Below, piece by piece: positions 39,201 through 48,405 of a DNA stretch of 64,000 nt; the first letter of the stretch is position 1; each line of letters begins with the position of its first letter. Position numbers and translations under genes: made by a program. The stretch is from Anisakis pegreffii. Taxonomy: Eukaryota > Nematoda > Chromadorea > Rhabditida > Anisakidae. Location of the stretch: positions 47,149-111,148 of the forward strand of contig JAPYMA010002088.1 in NCBI GenBank assembly GCA_035041965.1. The letters run 5' to 3'. The notes below the pieces were generated by a model, which was not told the DNA's origin, ran no database searches, and worked only from the letters and a program-made list of their open reading frames with translations.

Positions 39201-42200
39201 AGCGTATTGATGACATATGATTCGAGTTGTTTGGTTGAACCTAAACTTTTAGGTTCATGTGATGATCTTCACAACACATGCTCTAATATCAGCTATGGAA
39301 GCGCATCTCTCACCCAAAGATCTTGATGCGTGTCTCAGTGAGATTATGCAGGTTTGTTGTGCTCAACAAATTTTGCTAATATTGATGATTTGTGTCGAAA
39401 TGATAACTTTTGATGTGCTTTCAGGTGTGTAGTATGGATTTGTTCGGTGATACTGCAGACGAGAAGGAAATATCTGGAATAACGAAGGATGTACCTGAGG
39501 CAAAAGCCAATCGAACGTTTGATACGTACACGTTGTTGGGACGATTCGTGGGTTCACAGTCGATGGGAATCGTTTTGAAACCATTAAGAGAGGTTTGCGA
39601 GTGATTGCTTAGTCCCTGATAGTTTCTGCGTTACATTTAAAGTGGTATATTCGATGAATTGGTGGGTATAGGTGCTTGTAAGATCGATGTTGAGATGTAT
39701 TCATCATACGACAAATGCGATCAAGTGAAGCGTAGTAAGACGGATTTATTTGCGGTGGAACAACACGGGCGTATCGAGACCAATTGATAGTCGTTAATAG
39801 TTTCTTTTTATTTCAGGTGATCGAGTCAAGACCGATGGCGAAAACAATCAAACAAGTTGGTCAGCTCTTGCGACATTTCGCTATCGGGCTGTGCGCAAAT
39901 GAGGGCATTACACCTGAAACAATGCTGATTTTTGCCCATCAAACGTTGTCCACACATATCGATGAGGTTGTTTCGGCGACGAAATCGATCAAAAATTCTG
40001 GAGAGTGTAACGAAGTGGAGAGTGGACCGCGCCGAGAGAAGAGTTGCTTGTTGTTGGAGAAAGAACCAACGAGGTGAGTGTGAACTGGTAATAATGTCGT
40101 GTCGGAATTTAAGCAAAACGAGATGTTTGTAAGAGCATGCAGTAGCGAATAATCTGCACTAGTGTTCGTCGGGGAGCAGTTTTTCGCACGGAGGGACTCC
40201 GCGGGGAGAAAAATGGACGGGCGGGGGGGAGTCCCCGCAAAAAAACCGGGAAGCAAATTGCGCGGGGGATCCCATTGGGGAATGACCGTTCCCCGCCGGG
40301 GTCCCCGACGGGAAACCCGTTCCCCAACGACCATTAATCTGCACTGCTTTCATTTCGTTCTGATAATTTATGTAATTTTCAATGCAATCGATTGTTTTGT
40401 TTCAAGAATTGGAGTAATCGTCAAAACGTCCGTCAAAAGTCGTATGTTCGTTTTCGTGGAATTTGGTCTCCAACTTCTGGCCGCCGTACTGAAATCGAAG
40501 AAATTCGATGCGGACAACGACGGCCATATGGCTCAAATTGATCCGTTCGTTAGTATTGTCAGTGACTGTTTACAACTGAAATACGATAAGGTAAAAGTGT
40601 GACTGCTTCATATAGATTTTTTTTTGTGATACCGATAAATGAAGACGATGTTCTAATATCGCAGCAAGAACGATATAAATATCTATTAATTTAGTCAGCA
40701 ACTCCAACTCATCATGAGTTTATGCCTCTCAGTTATCACCAATATCACATTCTTCCTTCTTTGCCATTCTTTCTGCGCAGCTATCGATAATAGAGTTTGG
40801 AATCATCTGTCTTCATGAAATTCGAGTTTGGATTATTGATCTGGCAAGCACTGAGGTTTTGGGCTACTCTCCTATATATAAATATTAGTGCCAATAATCG
40901 TAAGAGCCTATTACGAGTAGTGATTTTTACAAGTAGTAGAAATAAGAGATATCCTCTCCATAATGTGAGGAGGTGTTAACCGGAGTGAGACGGTTCGATT
41001 TTGTGAAAAAGTTATTTTTTGAGACTTCGCGATTGTCGGTTGGCTTCGATAGATGACAACAATAACATTGACGATTTGTATTGTTTATTGCTCTTTTTGT
41101 GGGGGGATAATAGGATGAGAATCAATGAATTTGTTTGAAACACTGCGAGTGATTCAAGGTGATCAGTAATGGTCTTCGATGTTTCATCTCGTTGTTGAAC
41201 TATCCACTTCCGTCACTAAAAAATCACGTGCAAACATTTGTTGATCGACTCTTCATTCTACTCGCTGATTATGCGGCCATGGGCGAAGCTGGCAGTAAAG
41301 GGGCCGTGTTGGAGTTGAGTCAGCTGCTCTTTAAGGTTGGTCAGATGTTCAGTTGGTTTGGTCACTTTCGTATGATGAGTTCAGATTTAAATGGTTACGG
41401 ATTCTGAATTTTTCCACCTTGAAAATGAACATTTACGAGTTGTCAGGGATGCGCTAATGACTTGTCAAGCTGTATCACTCACACGATTGTGTCTAACAAA
41501 GAGTTATGCTATTGAAGTTAGATTCACATCAAATGGAATCGCAGCGAAAGAAAAAGTTCCGTCAACGTTTTAATATCAATTTGCAAAACATTAAAATAAA
41601 TATCCATCGAATAGTAACTATCAAAATGTTGCAGGCGTTTACGCAGATGATAAAAGATGCACCAACGTTGGTTTTGTCGCCGAAACGTTTACAGTTACTT
41701 TTGAATTATGTTGAGACAGACGTGGTGGATGGTCAGAAGCAAGCCACTGCATTCCCGCTCATCAAAGCGATCATTTCGAGGAAGCTTCAAGACTCGAAGG
41801 TTACTTGACGAGAGATTATTTGTATGATCGATTATCGAAATAATCGCTGACTGAGCAGCTCAGTGAATTCACTGACAATGAGCAAACATTCTGAGAGAAA
41901 TGACATCGTTGTTGTTTTCAGCTCGTCGATCTTACCAATTATTTATGCGAACTTGCGATTACATCCCAATTGGCGCATATAAGAGCGCAGTGCAGACAGG
42001 TTCTATTCTTAATGTTTTATTTTGAATATTAAATTCATTTTCGAAATGGTTACGCATAACTCATTATTCGTCACAAAAGTCAAGTGGAATAATGTTCGTC
42101 ATTTCGAATGGTTCATAACAGTTGCTTATAACCAACTCACCAACCAGATCGACTGATTCATTCCAGGTTTTACTTCAATATATTGGTAATCATCCGCAGA

Positions 42201-45200
42201 GTAAAAAGCCGAAGTATTATGTGGATTTTTTCATTGCGCAATTGGAGTACGAATATGAGGATGGACGTGTGTCGGCGATAGAGATGCTGAACAGCCTTTT
42301 CGACAGCTTCACTCAGGTTTTGTGATCCTTATATTGTCAAAAGTTCTTTTCATTTTCCACTCGTATATGATGCGGAAATAAGTTTTTTGAAATTGATTAT
42401 ATCGCTGATGTAAGAATTCCGATCCACATTATTTAGCTCCGAATTGAAACGTCCCCACTCGTCGGGGAAGATACTCTTTAGCTCAGCTTGATAATTATTG
42501 AGATTGAAACCGTTAGTCAATGGCCTTTGGTTGAAATTTTAAGTGCGGGGATGGTTTTGTAGTGTTAAATATTGTCATTGATAAATTTTCAGAACGTAAA
42601 CGATCAGCATTGTTTGTTGGCTTTGGTGAATTTGGGTGCACGTTTGACGAACGATAAAAGTTTGAAGTGTCGGCGCATGATCACATTAGCCACTCGCAAG
42701 TTATTCGAGTCTGTATCCGAATCGAGATTGAACGATGTCTATTTGGCGATGAGGGACTGGCTTGAAGCGAAGAAGGTAATTTGTTGTGTCTTGTATTGTC
42801 TCAAATGATAGCATTGTGCTTCACTTGATTAGAATCGATGACAACACCGTGTGGTATCATCATTGTGCTCACGACATATCAAATTGATCAATCATTCACA
42901 ATTTCCTGTGTTTTTCCTGTTTTGTTGTTTGTTTTTGTGAATCTTTAATTTGTGCTGTTGTCTGCATTTTATCTCTATGAGATAGAAGTATAAATGCTCA
43001 AAAAGACAAAAAACGTGGATACTTTTGCAATTGATGACATTGTTTAAGGAGCAAAGTCGTTCGATTGCAATGCAAATGTTGGTTGAAATGGCTGAAGTAA
43101 GAAATGAGATTGTTTCGAACAAACTCAACGAACTATTGCCATACGTAACACAAACCATTCAACCGAATATATTGAGCGAATACACCGAGATGAATATTAC
43201 CAAAATTATCGACTCACTGACGGCATTGATTCGAAAATGTGAAAGTGCCGCTAAACAAGCTGCAAACAGCGGTTTATTCGATGAAATTTTGAGTGAGTTT
43301 ATTTAACGCTTCATTTTGTTCAGTATAACCACTGAATGTGAATAATCATTACGATAGTGCATTGATAAGAATGAAAAGGTATCCAACTGCAGAAATAGTA
43401 TTGCAAAGTTTGTGTATGACTAAAATTGATGGCTCAATTAAGAGCGAATAGTTGCCATCGATTCACGATGGCTATCGTTCTTATAGCATCATGCATTAAT
43501 CTGATCGAAGCGATTCGAAATTTTGTTTTTTGTGCTTCTATTCCATTTTCAGCATGTTTTATCCACTAGCATGAATTTTATGTGCGTAGTTTTTTTGTTG
43601 TCAAACAATTTTATTAATTGACAATGAATTTAGCGAACGTTCTGCGTGTATTTTCTAGTTTTACAGTCTAAATGCGGAACGTCTGATTTGCCGAAACACG
43701 TTTGCGCCGTATTGCTCTGATGATTACCAATGAAATTAATCGACCTTTCAGAGCATCTGGAGGATTTCGCGAAATGTTTGGAATCACCAGCGATACAACT
43801 GGCGAGTGCACGATTGCTTGGTCAGCTGTTCGCTGCACTCGAATTGAATTTCTTCCGCCCGAAAGAGAGTCCGTCTGTTAAAGAGCTGATTGATTGGACA
43901 TGCTGGCAACTTAAGAATCGTTCACTCGGAGATGATCTCGCGGAACAGGTTTTTTATTTCAATTTCTTGAATAATTACCGTATTAAAGTATTTGATTTCC
44001 GCGTTTTTTCTATTTATGTGAATCTCAGCAATAAATTTCTGACTGTTTTTTGCATAAGATTTTTGTAAGTGAGTGTTCTTCGGATGCTTGGAATAACGGA
44101 TCGGTTGATGATTGGTAAAAAAACTGAGATATACGTTAGATGACCAAGTGGGAAACAATTCAATAAAAATCACTGATTATCATGAAGTTTTGTAAGAATG
44201 ATCACTTTACCCCCAAATATCTTCTTCGAGATGTTGTAAGTGTCAACTAATAACAGAAAAATTGATTGAATAGTTGTAGTAGATGAACTTTTATTAATGT
44301 CATTGAAAAAATTCGTGAAGAATCGAGACGCTTTTTGTTGTGCCCTTTGATTACCTTATTATGTTCCTTTCATTTACGAATGTTTTATCATCTATTCTTT
44401 ATCCGCTATTTTGTATTTATCCTCTATATTATGTTCCTTTATCTATTTATTTTATCTTCTTTATTAAATTTTAATGTTATTTCTATTTTTTCTTAAGTTG
44501 TAAATCTTATTGCCTTGACATACGCTGTTGTTTTGAAACGGTTGCATTTTCAGGCGGCCAAAAATATTGTTTTCTTGTCGGCAGCTCTGAGCACAGACGA
44601 AGATTTACAATGGCTTTGCAAAAAGCTGAGTTCTGTGTGTAAATTCGAAATAGCACACCAACCTGGTGAATCATTAAAGGTAAACTGTTGCTAAGTATAG
44701 TACAAATTGAAAATTCTCCGAATAGGAGGAGTTATTTTTTATGTCAACAATCGATGATATAATAATTTTATTTATTGTATGTTGAGTGTTCTTCTCTCGT
44801 TTGTAATTGACAAATGTTTTAGCGATTGAGTGTGTTCAAATTGGCTGCTGCGCTCATATTGCGTGTTGATGTGGCACAACAGTTGATCATTGTCGACACG
44901 TTCTTGCCATCGCTTCATCGTGAAATGATGGGCAAATCATCACAAAGTCAGAGTAAGTGGACAATCTGAAAATTTTATTCAATTTTTTGAATATCAATGC
45001 AATTTTTGAAGTGCAAGCAATTCCAAGGCAAAACCGAGAATGTCAGTGCCCATTGCTTTTCTCAGTTTACATAATCGCTTTTGCTCACAATCAGCAAAGT
45101 AGTGGCGTTGAAGATTGAGAGATATCAGTCGATTTGAAGAAATGGTCACCGAATTTAATGTGGTGTTTTGAAGTGAATTTTGCGTCGTTTGTATTTGTTT

Positions 45201-45692
45201 ACTTCTTCTTATTCTCTCAGCGTTTGTTGGTTTAGATAGCGAGCAGTTGGAAGAAGTTTCGATGGAGGTCGCGGAAATATTCAAAGAGCGAATTGGTGAG
45301 AAGAATTACACTCAAAAATTAAGCGGATGTCAGAAAATGTGTGCAGAGAAATCGGAGCAAAGAAAGCGTCGAGAAAAGGTGATAATCACAGAATTAATTT
45401 TACGAATTGCGAGGCAATCTTTTCATCTGCACTTAACTTGTGCATGTTTTTGGCCGTGTTGATCTTCAGTTACTCACAGTTCCAAGAACCATTCTCAGAG
45501 GATCTTAATTTCTCAATCAATCTGATCTCATCAATCCCATTTCAGGAAGAAGCTATTGTTGACCCAGCGAGTGCAGCACTGAAGAAACAGAAGAAGAATA
45601 AAGCAAAGGCTAAAGCCAGAAAACGGAAATTAGATGTGGATAAACCGTACAGAACAGCGATTCGGAAGAAGAAACGTGAATCTCAGCAATAA
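18229..45692 (+). CDS. UTP20: U3 snoRNP / small-subunit processome component UTP20 (HEAT-repeat protein)
   Basis: A giant nucleolar HEAT/ARM-repeat scaffold of the small-subunit processome, needed for 18S rRNA maturation. About 50 short exons on the plus strand align in order with human UTP20 (2,785 residues). Exon 1 (18229-18270) is basic, and exon 2 (19663-19810) carries ERETFFYDAVLKW. Recognisable blocks include FAAEAFAFLLRKS (about 22040), LTDYRNRLMLLRKL (27680), an acidic tract (29360-29470), FRFLAGCRAEELDVF (31460), DLDFFVNIAHIQVHRRQRAL (36735-36800), NRTFDTYTLLGRFVG (39510), QKQATAFPLIKAIISRKL (41735) and a Lys/Arg-rich C-terminus (45580-45690). The stop is TAA at 45690-45692. One micro-exon between 20981 and 21393 is unresolved, because the flanking phases do not match. 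Many introns contain repeats. Identity of the gene is secure; exact junctions are not all proved. Confidence 0.93.
19379..19627. mobile_element. MITE with about 80-bp inverted repeats and TGA target duplication
   Basis: The left arm (19379-19461) begins CTAGGAAAGGCCACGAACTT. The complement of the right arm (19549-19627) begins CTAGGGAGGGTCACAAACTT. The arms stay similar through TTAATCTGGC, TGATGAAA and TCGAGCTGATCAT. Direct TGA trinucleotides flank the element (19376-19378 and 19628-19630). It sits in UTP20 intron 1 and has no coding capacity. A 3-bp duplication occurs in Harbinger- and CACTA-type elements. The superfamily is not settled. Confidence 0.85.
20216..20312. repeat. Perfect 25-bp inverted repeat with palindromic spacer
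   Basis: CGACTGTAGTTTTGAATATC begins the 25-base left arm (20216-20240), and the exact complement fills 20288-20312. The 47-base spacer itself contains the palindrome ATCTTCAATTGAAGAT. It lies in UTP20 intron 2. No flanking target duplication was found. Confidence 0.9.
23978..24070 (+). mobile_element. SINE-like repeat tail, copy B
   Basis: Contains GGAGGAAAGTTTTGCTCGAA, then GTGGTGTAGCAGTGTC, and ends GGCTATGATTTGGTTTATAT. This is the same word order as the copies at 11290 and 34345. It lies in the UTP20 intron after the exon ending near 23950, and no tRNA head is recognisable. Confidence 0.65.
24076..24190 (+). repeat. Low-complexity AATAATG/TAATGATAA region
   Basis: Irregular trinucleotide-like run of ATA, ATG and AAT words directly downstream of the SINE-like tail, in a UTP20 intron. 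Confidence 0.5.
24416..24610 (+). mobile_element. Solo terminus of a hAT-like element, copy 1
   Basis: Begins CAGTGGTCCCCACGCTAGGG, a typical hAT terminal-repeat start. It continues GTGCTCCATTACC, AATTTACTATATCCACGCAT and CCTCCATTACC to about 24610. It is similar along its length to 54776-54988. No matching right terminus was found, so this looks like a truncated end rather than a complete MITE. It lies in a UTP20 intron. Confidence 0.65.
29674..29840 (+). repeat. Dispersed repeat R1, copy 1
   Basis: Runs CTGGATTGGCCAGGCTATCA, AACGTTTGTAACGTT, CCACAATGCTCGCGTTTCCG, CCACCCCGCTGGCTAGGCGA, GAGTAATTAATCAGTTGCCG. Matching copies are at 36226-36350 (same order) and 47236-47454 (rearranged). It lies in a UTP20 intron. 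The class is unknown, and no inverted termini are evident. Confidence 0.8.
31607..31840. mobile_element. Inverted-repeat element carrying a tRNA-like segment
   Basis: AGTCTTGTCGCGACTA at 31608-31623 is matched, inverted, by TAGTCGCGACAAGTCT at 31824-31839 (15 of 16). A candidate 5-bp direct repeat, TTGAT, flanks it (31602-31606 and 31841-31845). The interior, 31687-31774, has a tRNA-like look: TAGTATACTGGTGTA resembles an A box, GAGTTCGATTC a B box, and GGCCGA/TCGGTT can pair as an acceptor stem. It lies in a UTP20 intron between two clear exons. Confidence 0.6.
34345..34440 (-). mobile_element. SINE-like repeat tail, copy C1
   Basis: On the minus strand this reads TTTGCGGAGGAAAGTTTCGC, TCGAAACCGAGTGCTGTACC, AATATCATTAATGCTGTGAG, CCTGAGCCAGGCTATGATCC. 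It is the best-preserved example of the tail. It lies opposite copy C2 and about 45 bases away, forming an inverted pair in a UTP20 intron. Confidence 0.75.
34487..34640 (+). mobile_element. tRNA-derived SINE-like element, copy C2
   Basis: The head (34487-34556) folds as a degenerate tRNA. The acceptor arms TCCGCGA and TTGCAGA pair at six of seven positions. The A box is TAGCTTAGAGG and the B box is a perfect GGTTCGATTCC, the RNA polymerase III internal promoter pattern. The anticodon stem has a bulge and the T stem a mismatch, so it is unlikely to be a working tRNA. The family tail follows directly (GGTTTGCTCGAAACCGAGTG, TGTACCAATATCG). Confidence 0.7.
36226..36350 (+). repeat. Dispersed repeat R1, copy 2
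   Basis: Same order as copy 1: CCTGGATT, GAGGCTATCAAACGTTTG, CCACAATGCTCGCGTTTCCG, TGCACATTGTTTTAGCCTCA, CCCGCTGGCTAGACGAGCAG. It is truncated relative to copy 1 at the right. It lies in a UTP20 intron. The sequence after it (36366-36400, CATCGAGTGGTTTTG) also occurs inverted after copy 1 (about 29893-29928), so the family may be longer than the shared core. Confidence 0.8.
36911..37012. repeat. AT-rich irregular tandem repeat (AATTATATTT)
   Basis: AATTATATTT-type units recur at irregular 15-30 base spacing, several followed by AAAAGATAA. Low complexity, in a UTP20 intron. Confidence 0.6.
40160..40336. mobile_element. GC-rich hAT-type MITE, copy 2
   Basis: A 177-bp relative of the element at 8144. 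It starts TAGTGTTCGTCGGGGAGCAG, and the right end is TTCCCCAACGACCATTA. It is flanked by a perfect 8-bp target duplication, ATCTGCAC (40152-40159 and 40337-40344). The internal motifs TCCCCGC and GGGAAGCAAATTGCGCGG match copy 1 with an internal deletion. It lies in the UTP20 intron between the exons ending near 40074 and starting near 40405. Confidence 0.9.
40704..40865 (+). repeat. Dispersed repeat R2, copy 1
   Basis: Shares with 46447-46600 the ordered words AACTCATCATG, TTATCAC, CATATTCTTCC-like, GCGCAGCTA, TGGAATCAT, TCATGAAATTC, GATTATT. In one frame both copies read like the decayed C-terminal end of a non-LTR reverse transcriptase (an A-x-WN core, then a short basic tail). That reading is a weak inference. 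Confidence 0.5.
44018..44233 (+). repeat. Copy of the UTP20 stop codon and 3' UTR inside an upstream intron
   Basis: Starts GTGAATCTCAGCAATAAATT, the last five codons plus stop of UTP20. It then follows the true 3' end (45676-45883) through AACGGATCGGTTGATGATTG, AAGTGGGAAACA, TCAATAAAAATCACTGATTA and TTTGTAAGAATGATCACTTT. It retains AATAAA (44162-44167). It lies 70 bases after the exon ending near 43947. Confidence 0.88.
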
Positions 45693-45815
45693 ATTTCTGA
45701 TTGTTGTAACTGACGATGAGTGTTTTTTAGATGCTTTTAAAATAACGGATCGGTTGATGATTGGTGAAAAACTGACGATGAGATATGCGTTAGATGGGCA
45801 AGTGGGAAACAGTTC

Positions 45816-45821
45816 AATAAA
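45816..45821 (+). terminator. UTP20: Poly(A) signal, UTP20
   Basis: AATAAA about 125 bases after the UTP20 stop codon. It is conserved in the duplicated copy at 44162-44167. Confidence 0.65.
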
Positions 45822-46446
45822 AATCACTGATTACCATGAAGTTTTGTAAGAATGATCACTTTACCCAAATATCTTCAGCGAGATACGTTTTGGAAAGCTA
45901 TTTTGATGGCGATTTGAAAATACCAATGTAGTGATCTGACGATGGTTTAGTTGTTGAGTACTTAAAGTTCGATTTGAAGCTACAGTGTTACTTCTCAAGA
46001 GTGTTCGAGAGTACAGTGTTACTTTTTAAGGATATGTGAATGTTAAGATGAATTTATATTTTGTTCGAAGATTGTGTTAATTTATAATATTCATACTGCT
46101 TTCGAAATTATATTGTTTAGGATATATTGTAAAGAAGGACGGGTCAGATGGTTTGTTATTGTTGTTGTTATTATTGTTGTTGTTACGATGTTTTGTTTCG
46201 ATGTGATTCTTTGCAGTTTGTTTGTTCTTTGTTGTTGTTATTTGTTGAGAAATGTTTATACTGACTTGTTTCTAAATTTGAATAAATTCTGAATCCATGT
46301 TTAGGTTAGTTGTTATTTCGCAAGATTTTATTCATAATTTTCATACTAATAATATCAGTAATAATAGTAATGGGAAATATTAGTTTAGCAAGCTCTGCTG
46401 ACTCCGCATTTTTGATAAGTTTATTTATTTATTTATTTAGCGATTA

Positions 46447-46600
46447 CAACTCATCATGTCTTTCCGTTATCACACATGTCATATTCTTCCCTCAATGACG
46501 TCCATCTGTCCGCGCAGCTAACGCTATCAGCGCATGGAATCATGCGTCATGAAATTCTAAGTTCGATTATTACTTCGTCGAACACGGGATGTAGGGTTTC
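46447..46600 (+). repeat. Dispersed repeat R2, copy 2
   Basis: Same ordered words as 40704-40865, for example AACTCATCATG, CCGCGCAGCTAACGCTATCA, TGGAATCATGCGTCATGAAA. It is preceded by a TTTATTTATTTA run. Confidence 0.5.
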
Positions 46601-46983
46601 TTTTGTACTGCCCAATGTTTTGTAAGGAGAGCCGGAAATTCATTCCGCTTGAGGCATCTGATAATCATTGAGAGTAGCCGTTTGGAATGAGTAACTATTG
46701 ATATGTGCAGAAGCTCAAACAACATAAATCAACAGCATGCTATAATCGGTGATGATTAAGTGCAATTTGCAATTTGATCTCTCTATGGGAAGGAAACTCA
46801 TCGAAGTAATTGTCGTTATCGGTTAGCAATTTCCTGCTCTTTCAATGAACCGGAAGTAGTTTCATATTTCTTTGATATAACACAGCAAAAACTTTGCATA
46901 CGAGTGCAAAGAATTTTTGCTGAATGGCTAAATTTGCATTTAATTTGAGTCGGTTGTATTGAAATTTGTATAAGTAATCAGCT

Positions 46984-46990
46984 ATAAAAC
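46984..46990 (+). promoter_or_regulatory. TATA box of the SSP gene
   Basis: TATAAAA lies 113 bases upstream of the SSP ATG, in a block (46971-47066) that is duplicated inside the SSP intron, where the box has decayed to TTTAAAG. Confidence 0.55.
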
Positions 46991-47102
46991 TGGATCGGTG
47001 ATTCGAACGAATTCATTTGGAACAGCAGTTGTGCGGCGAGTGACCGCTTCGTTCATCGATTGCTAGTTGAGTTCGTGTGTGAATTAATCATTATAGTAAG
47101 CG

Positions 47103-48146
47103 ATGGCTCTGAATATCGACCCACCAGAGGGGAATTTCCCGGCTTCGGGAGGCACATCAACATTCAACATTATCAATCTAACCGAGAATCGAATGGCGTT
47201 CAAGGTATGATCACGAGTCTTATTTGATACCTATCCGTGCACATTGTTTTGGCCTCACGTCAATTTAACGCCACCCCGCTGGCTAGGCGAGCAGGCTAAC
47301 CGAACACAATCGAGTAATTAATTAGTTGCCGTGAATATTTTGAATAATTAATCGAAACAATACTTTGCATAAAAAATGTGCACGGAAACGCGAGCATTGT
47401 GGTCAGCAACGTTACAAACGTTTGATAGCCTGCTTGCCAATCCAGGTTGTTTGTTACCTATCGTACAGCTTGATTTATCGTAGTCCTAACAGTTCACGAT
47501 GATTTCTGATAAAAGATCTTATTCTTAATCTACGAATAAAAGTATGGTTCACAAAGAGATCAATCTCAGTGAAAGTATGATCTAGAAATCTTCCAAATTT
47601 AGGTAAGTTATCAGCTTTAAAGTGGATCGATGATTCGAACGGATTCATTTGAAAGAGCAGTTGTGCAGCGACTGAGTACTCCGTTCCCAATTGTTTTGAG
47701 ACACTGAATAGTGATGATCAGCTATTCTACTAGAATTTCAAAATGCTAACCGATGTATTGTACAAACAAGTTCATTACATTGTTCAAGACATAGCGCTTT
47801 GCATCTGACTATGTGCTGTTCATCGTGCATATGGCTTGGTGAGGCGTAGCAGTTGTTTTGTTTGCAACTGATCGCTGCCGCCATGATAACGTGGCTCGTG
47901 ATGAACGATCGCCATTTACAGGTGAAAACGTCGAATAACGAGTGCTATCGTGTAACACCAGTTTATGGATTCGTCGAAAAGTTGTCAAAGACTGAACTGA
48001 TAGTGATTCGGCTCGAAGGACCACCGAAAGACGACAAATTCGTGGTGCAATGGGCCGAAGTGCCGGATGAAGAGACCGACGCACAGGCACCGTTCAAGGC
48101 CGGTGCGCAATCCGGCGAAGTGATTATGCCAGTTAATGCACAATGA
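47103..48146 (+). CDS. Sperm-specific MSP-domain protein, class P (SSP-like)
   Basis: Two exons, 47103-47204 and 47922-48146, joined in phase 0, give 108 residues that span a single MSP (immunoglobulin-like) domain. Nearly the whole protein is the domain. MALNIDPPEGNFPASGG starts the first strand. CYRVTPVYGFV, VIRLEGPPKDDKFVVQWAEV and a C-terminal AGAQSGEVIMPVNA follow. Length and pattern match the C. elegans ssp family of about 107-residue sperm-specific proteins better than the 127-residue cytoskeletal MSPs. Expression is expected in the male germline. The 717-base intron contains repeat R1 copy 3 and a decayed copy of the gene's own promoter. A TATA box at 46984 and AATAAA at 48233 frame the transcript. 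Confidence 0.9.
47236..47454. repeat. Dispersed repeat R1, copy 3 (rearranged)
   Basis: Compared with copies 1 and 2, the right half comes first, in plus orientation (GTGCACATTGTTTTGGCCTC ... GCCACCCCGCTGGCTAGGCG ... GTTGCCGTGAAT). The left half follows inverted (GTGCACGGAAACGCGAGCAT ... ACAAACGTTTGATAGCC ... CCAATCCAGG). Both junctions carry the palindrome GTGCAC. The 8-bp direct repeat TACCTATC flanks the block (47228-47235 and 47455-47462). It lies in the SSP intron. Confidence 0.8.
47602..47692 (+). repeat. Duplicated SSP promoter/5' UTR block in the SSP intron
   Basis: Aligns with 46971-47066. Shared words are TTATCAGCT, GTGGATCGATGATTCGAACG, ATTCATTTGAAAGAGCAGTT and GTGCAGCGACTGA. The TATA box of the original is lost (TTTAAAG). 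Confidence 0.75.
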
Positions 48147-48170
48147 TCCATCCATCCATCCATCCATCCA
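48147..48170 (+). repeat. TCCA microsatellite
   Basis: Six perfect TCCA units start directly after the SSP stop codon, in its 3' UTR. Confidence 0.9.
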
Positions 48171-48232
48171 CCCGTAGGATGATCATCCCTGTCCGCATCA
48201 AATAATATCTCAATAACATCACGATCAAATGC

Positions 48233-48238
48233 AATAAA
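48233..48238 (+). terminator. Poly(A) signal, SSP gene
   Basis: AATAAA 87 bases after the SSP stop codon. Confidence 0.65.
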
Positions 48239-48405
48239 TTCTAAATTATCAAAAATATATCCAAACTATTTTATTGATTCATCAAATGACAGTAAATTTC
48301 ATGCGTTTTTATCGCAAGTAACGTGAATGTGCAATGTGCATTTGATTTGCAATGTAATCGAATAAATGTGACACAGTATAATATTGTCTTTAACAAACAA
48401 GCGAT

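Larger units (their letters stand above)
18229..45692 (+). other. UTP20: UTP20 exon map (approximate blocks)
   Basis: Coding blocks seen, ends accurate to a few bases: 18229-18270, 19663-19810, 20854-20981, 21393-21583, 21989-22118, 22285-22379, 23065-23212, 23679-23950, 25145-25335, 25612-25815, 26000-26060, 26208-26368, 26603-26700, 26757-26850, 26971-27102, 27624-27780, 28170-28326, 28700-28935, 29285-29475, 30346-30584, 30810-30894, 31070-31205, 31393-31549, 31875-31968, 32154-32355, 32530-32692, 33038-33262, 33711-33836, 34045-34213, 34774-34870, 35117-35228, 35580-35657, 35939-36095, 36630-36827, 37240-37385, 37568-37640, 37855-38198, 38500-38640, 38815-38969, 39255-39352, 39425-39593, 39817-40074, 40405-40590, 41160-41335, 41634-41799, 41922-41998, 42168-42316, 42591-42776, 43030-43290, 43750-43947, 44555-44680, 44822-44953, 45236-45379, 45546-45692. 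The frame of each was chosen by resemblance to human UTP20. Confidence 0.7.
45693..46960. other. UTP20 3' flank and SSP upstream region
   Basis: Begins with the UTP20 3' UTR and its AATAAA at 45816. A TTG/TTA-rich stretch follows (46150-46250), then the R2 repeat at 46447. No coding exon is recognised. The right end holds the SSP promoter. Confidence 0.5.

Noticed and set aside
42440..42520. tRNA-like TTTAGCTCAGCTTGATAATT next to a CCCC/GGGG hairpin
   Set aside because: It resembles an A box, but there is no B box within range and no cloverleaf.
47809..48167. Minus-strand open frames opposite the SSP gene
   Set aside because: Antisense shadows of SSP exon 2 and the TCCA microsatellite.
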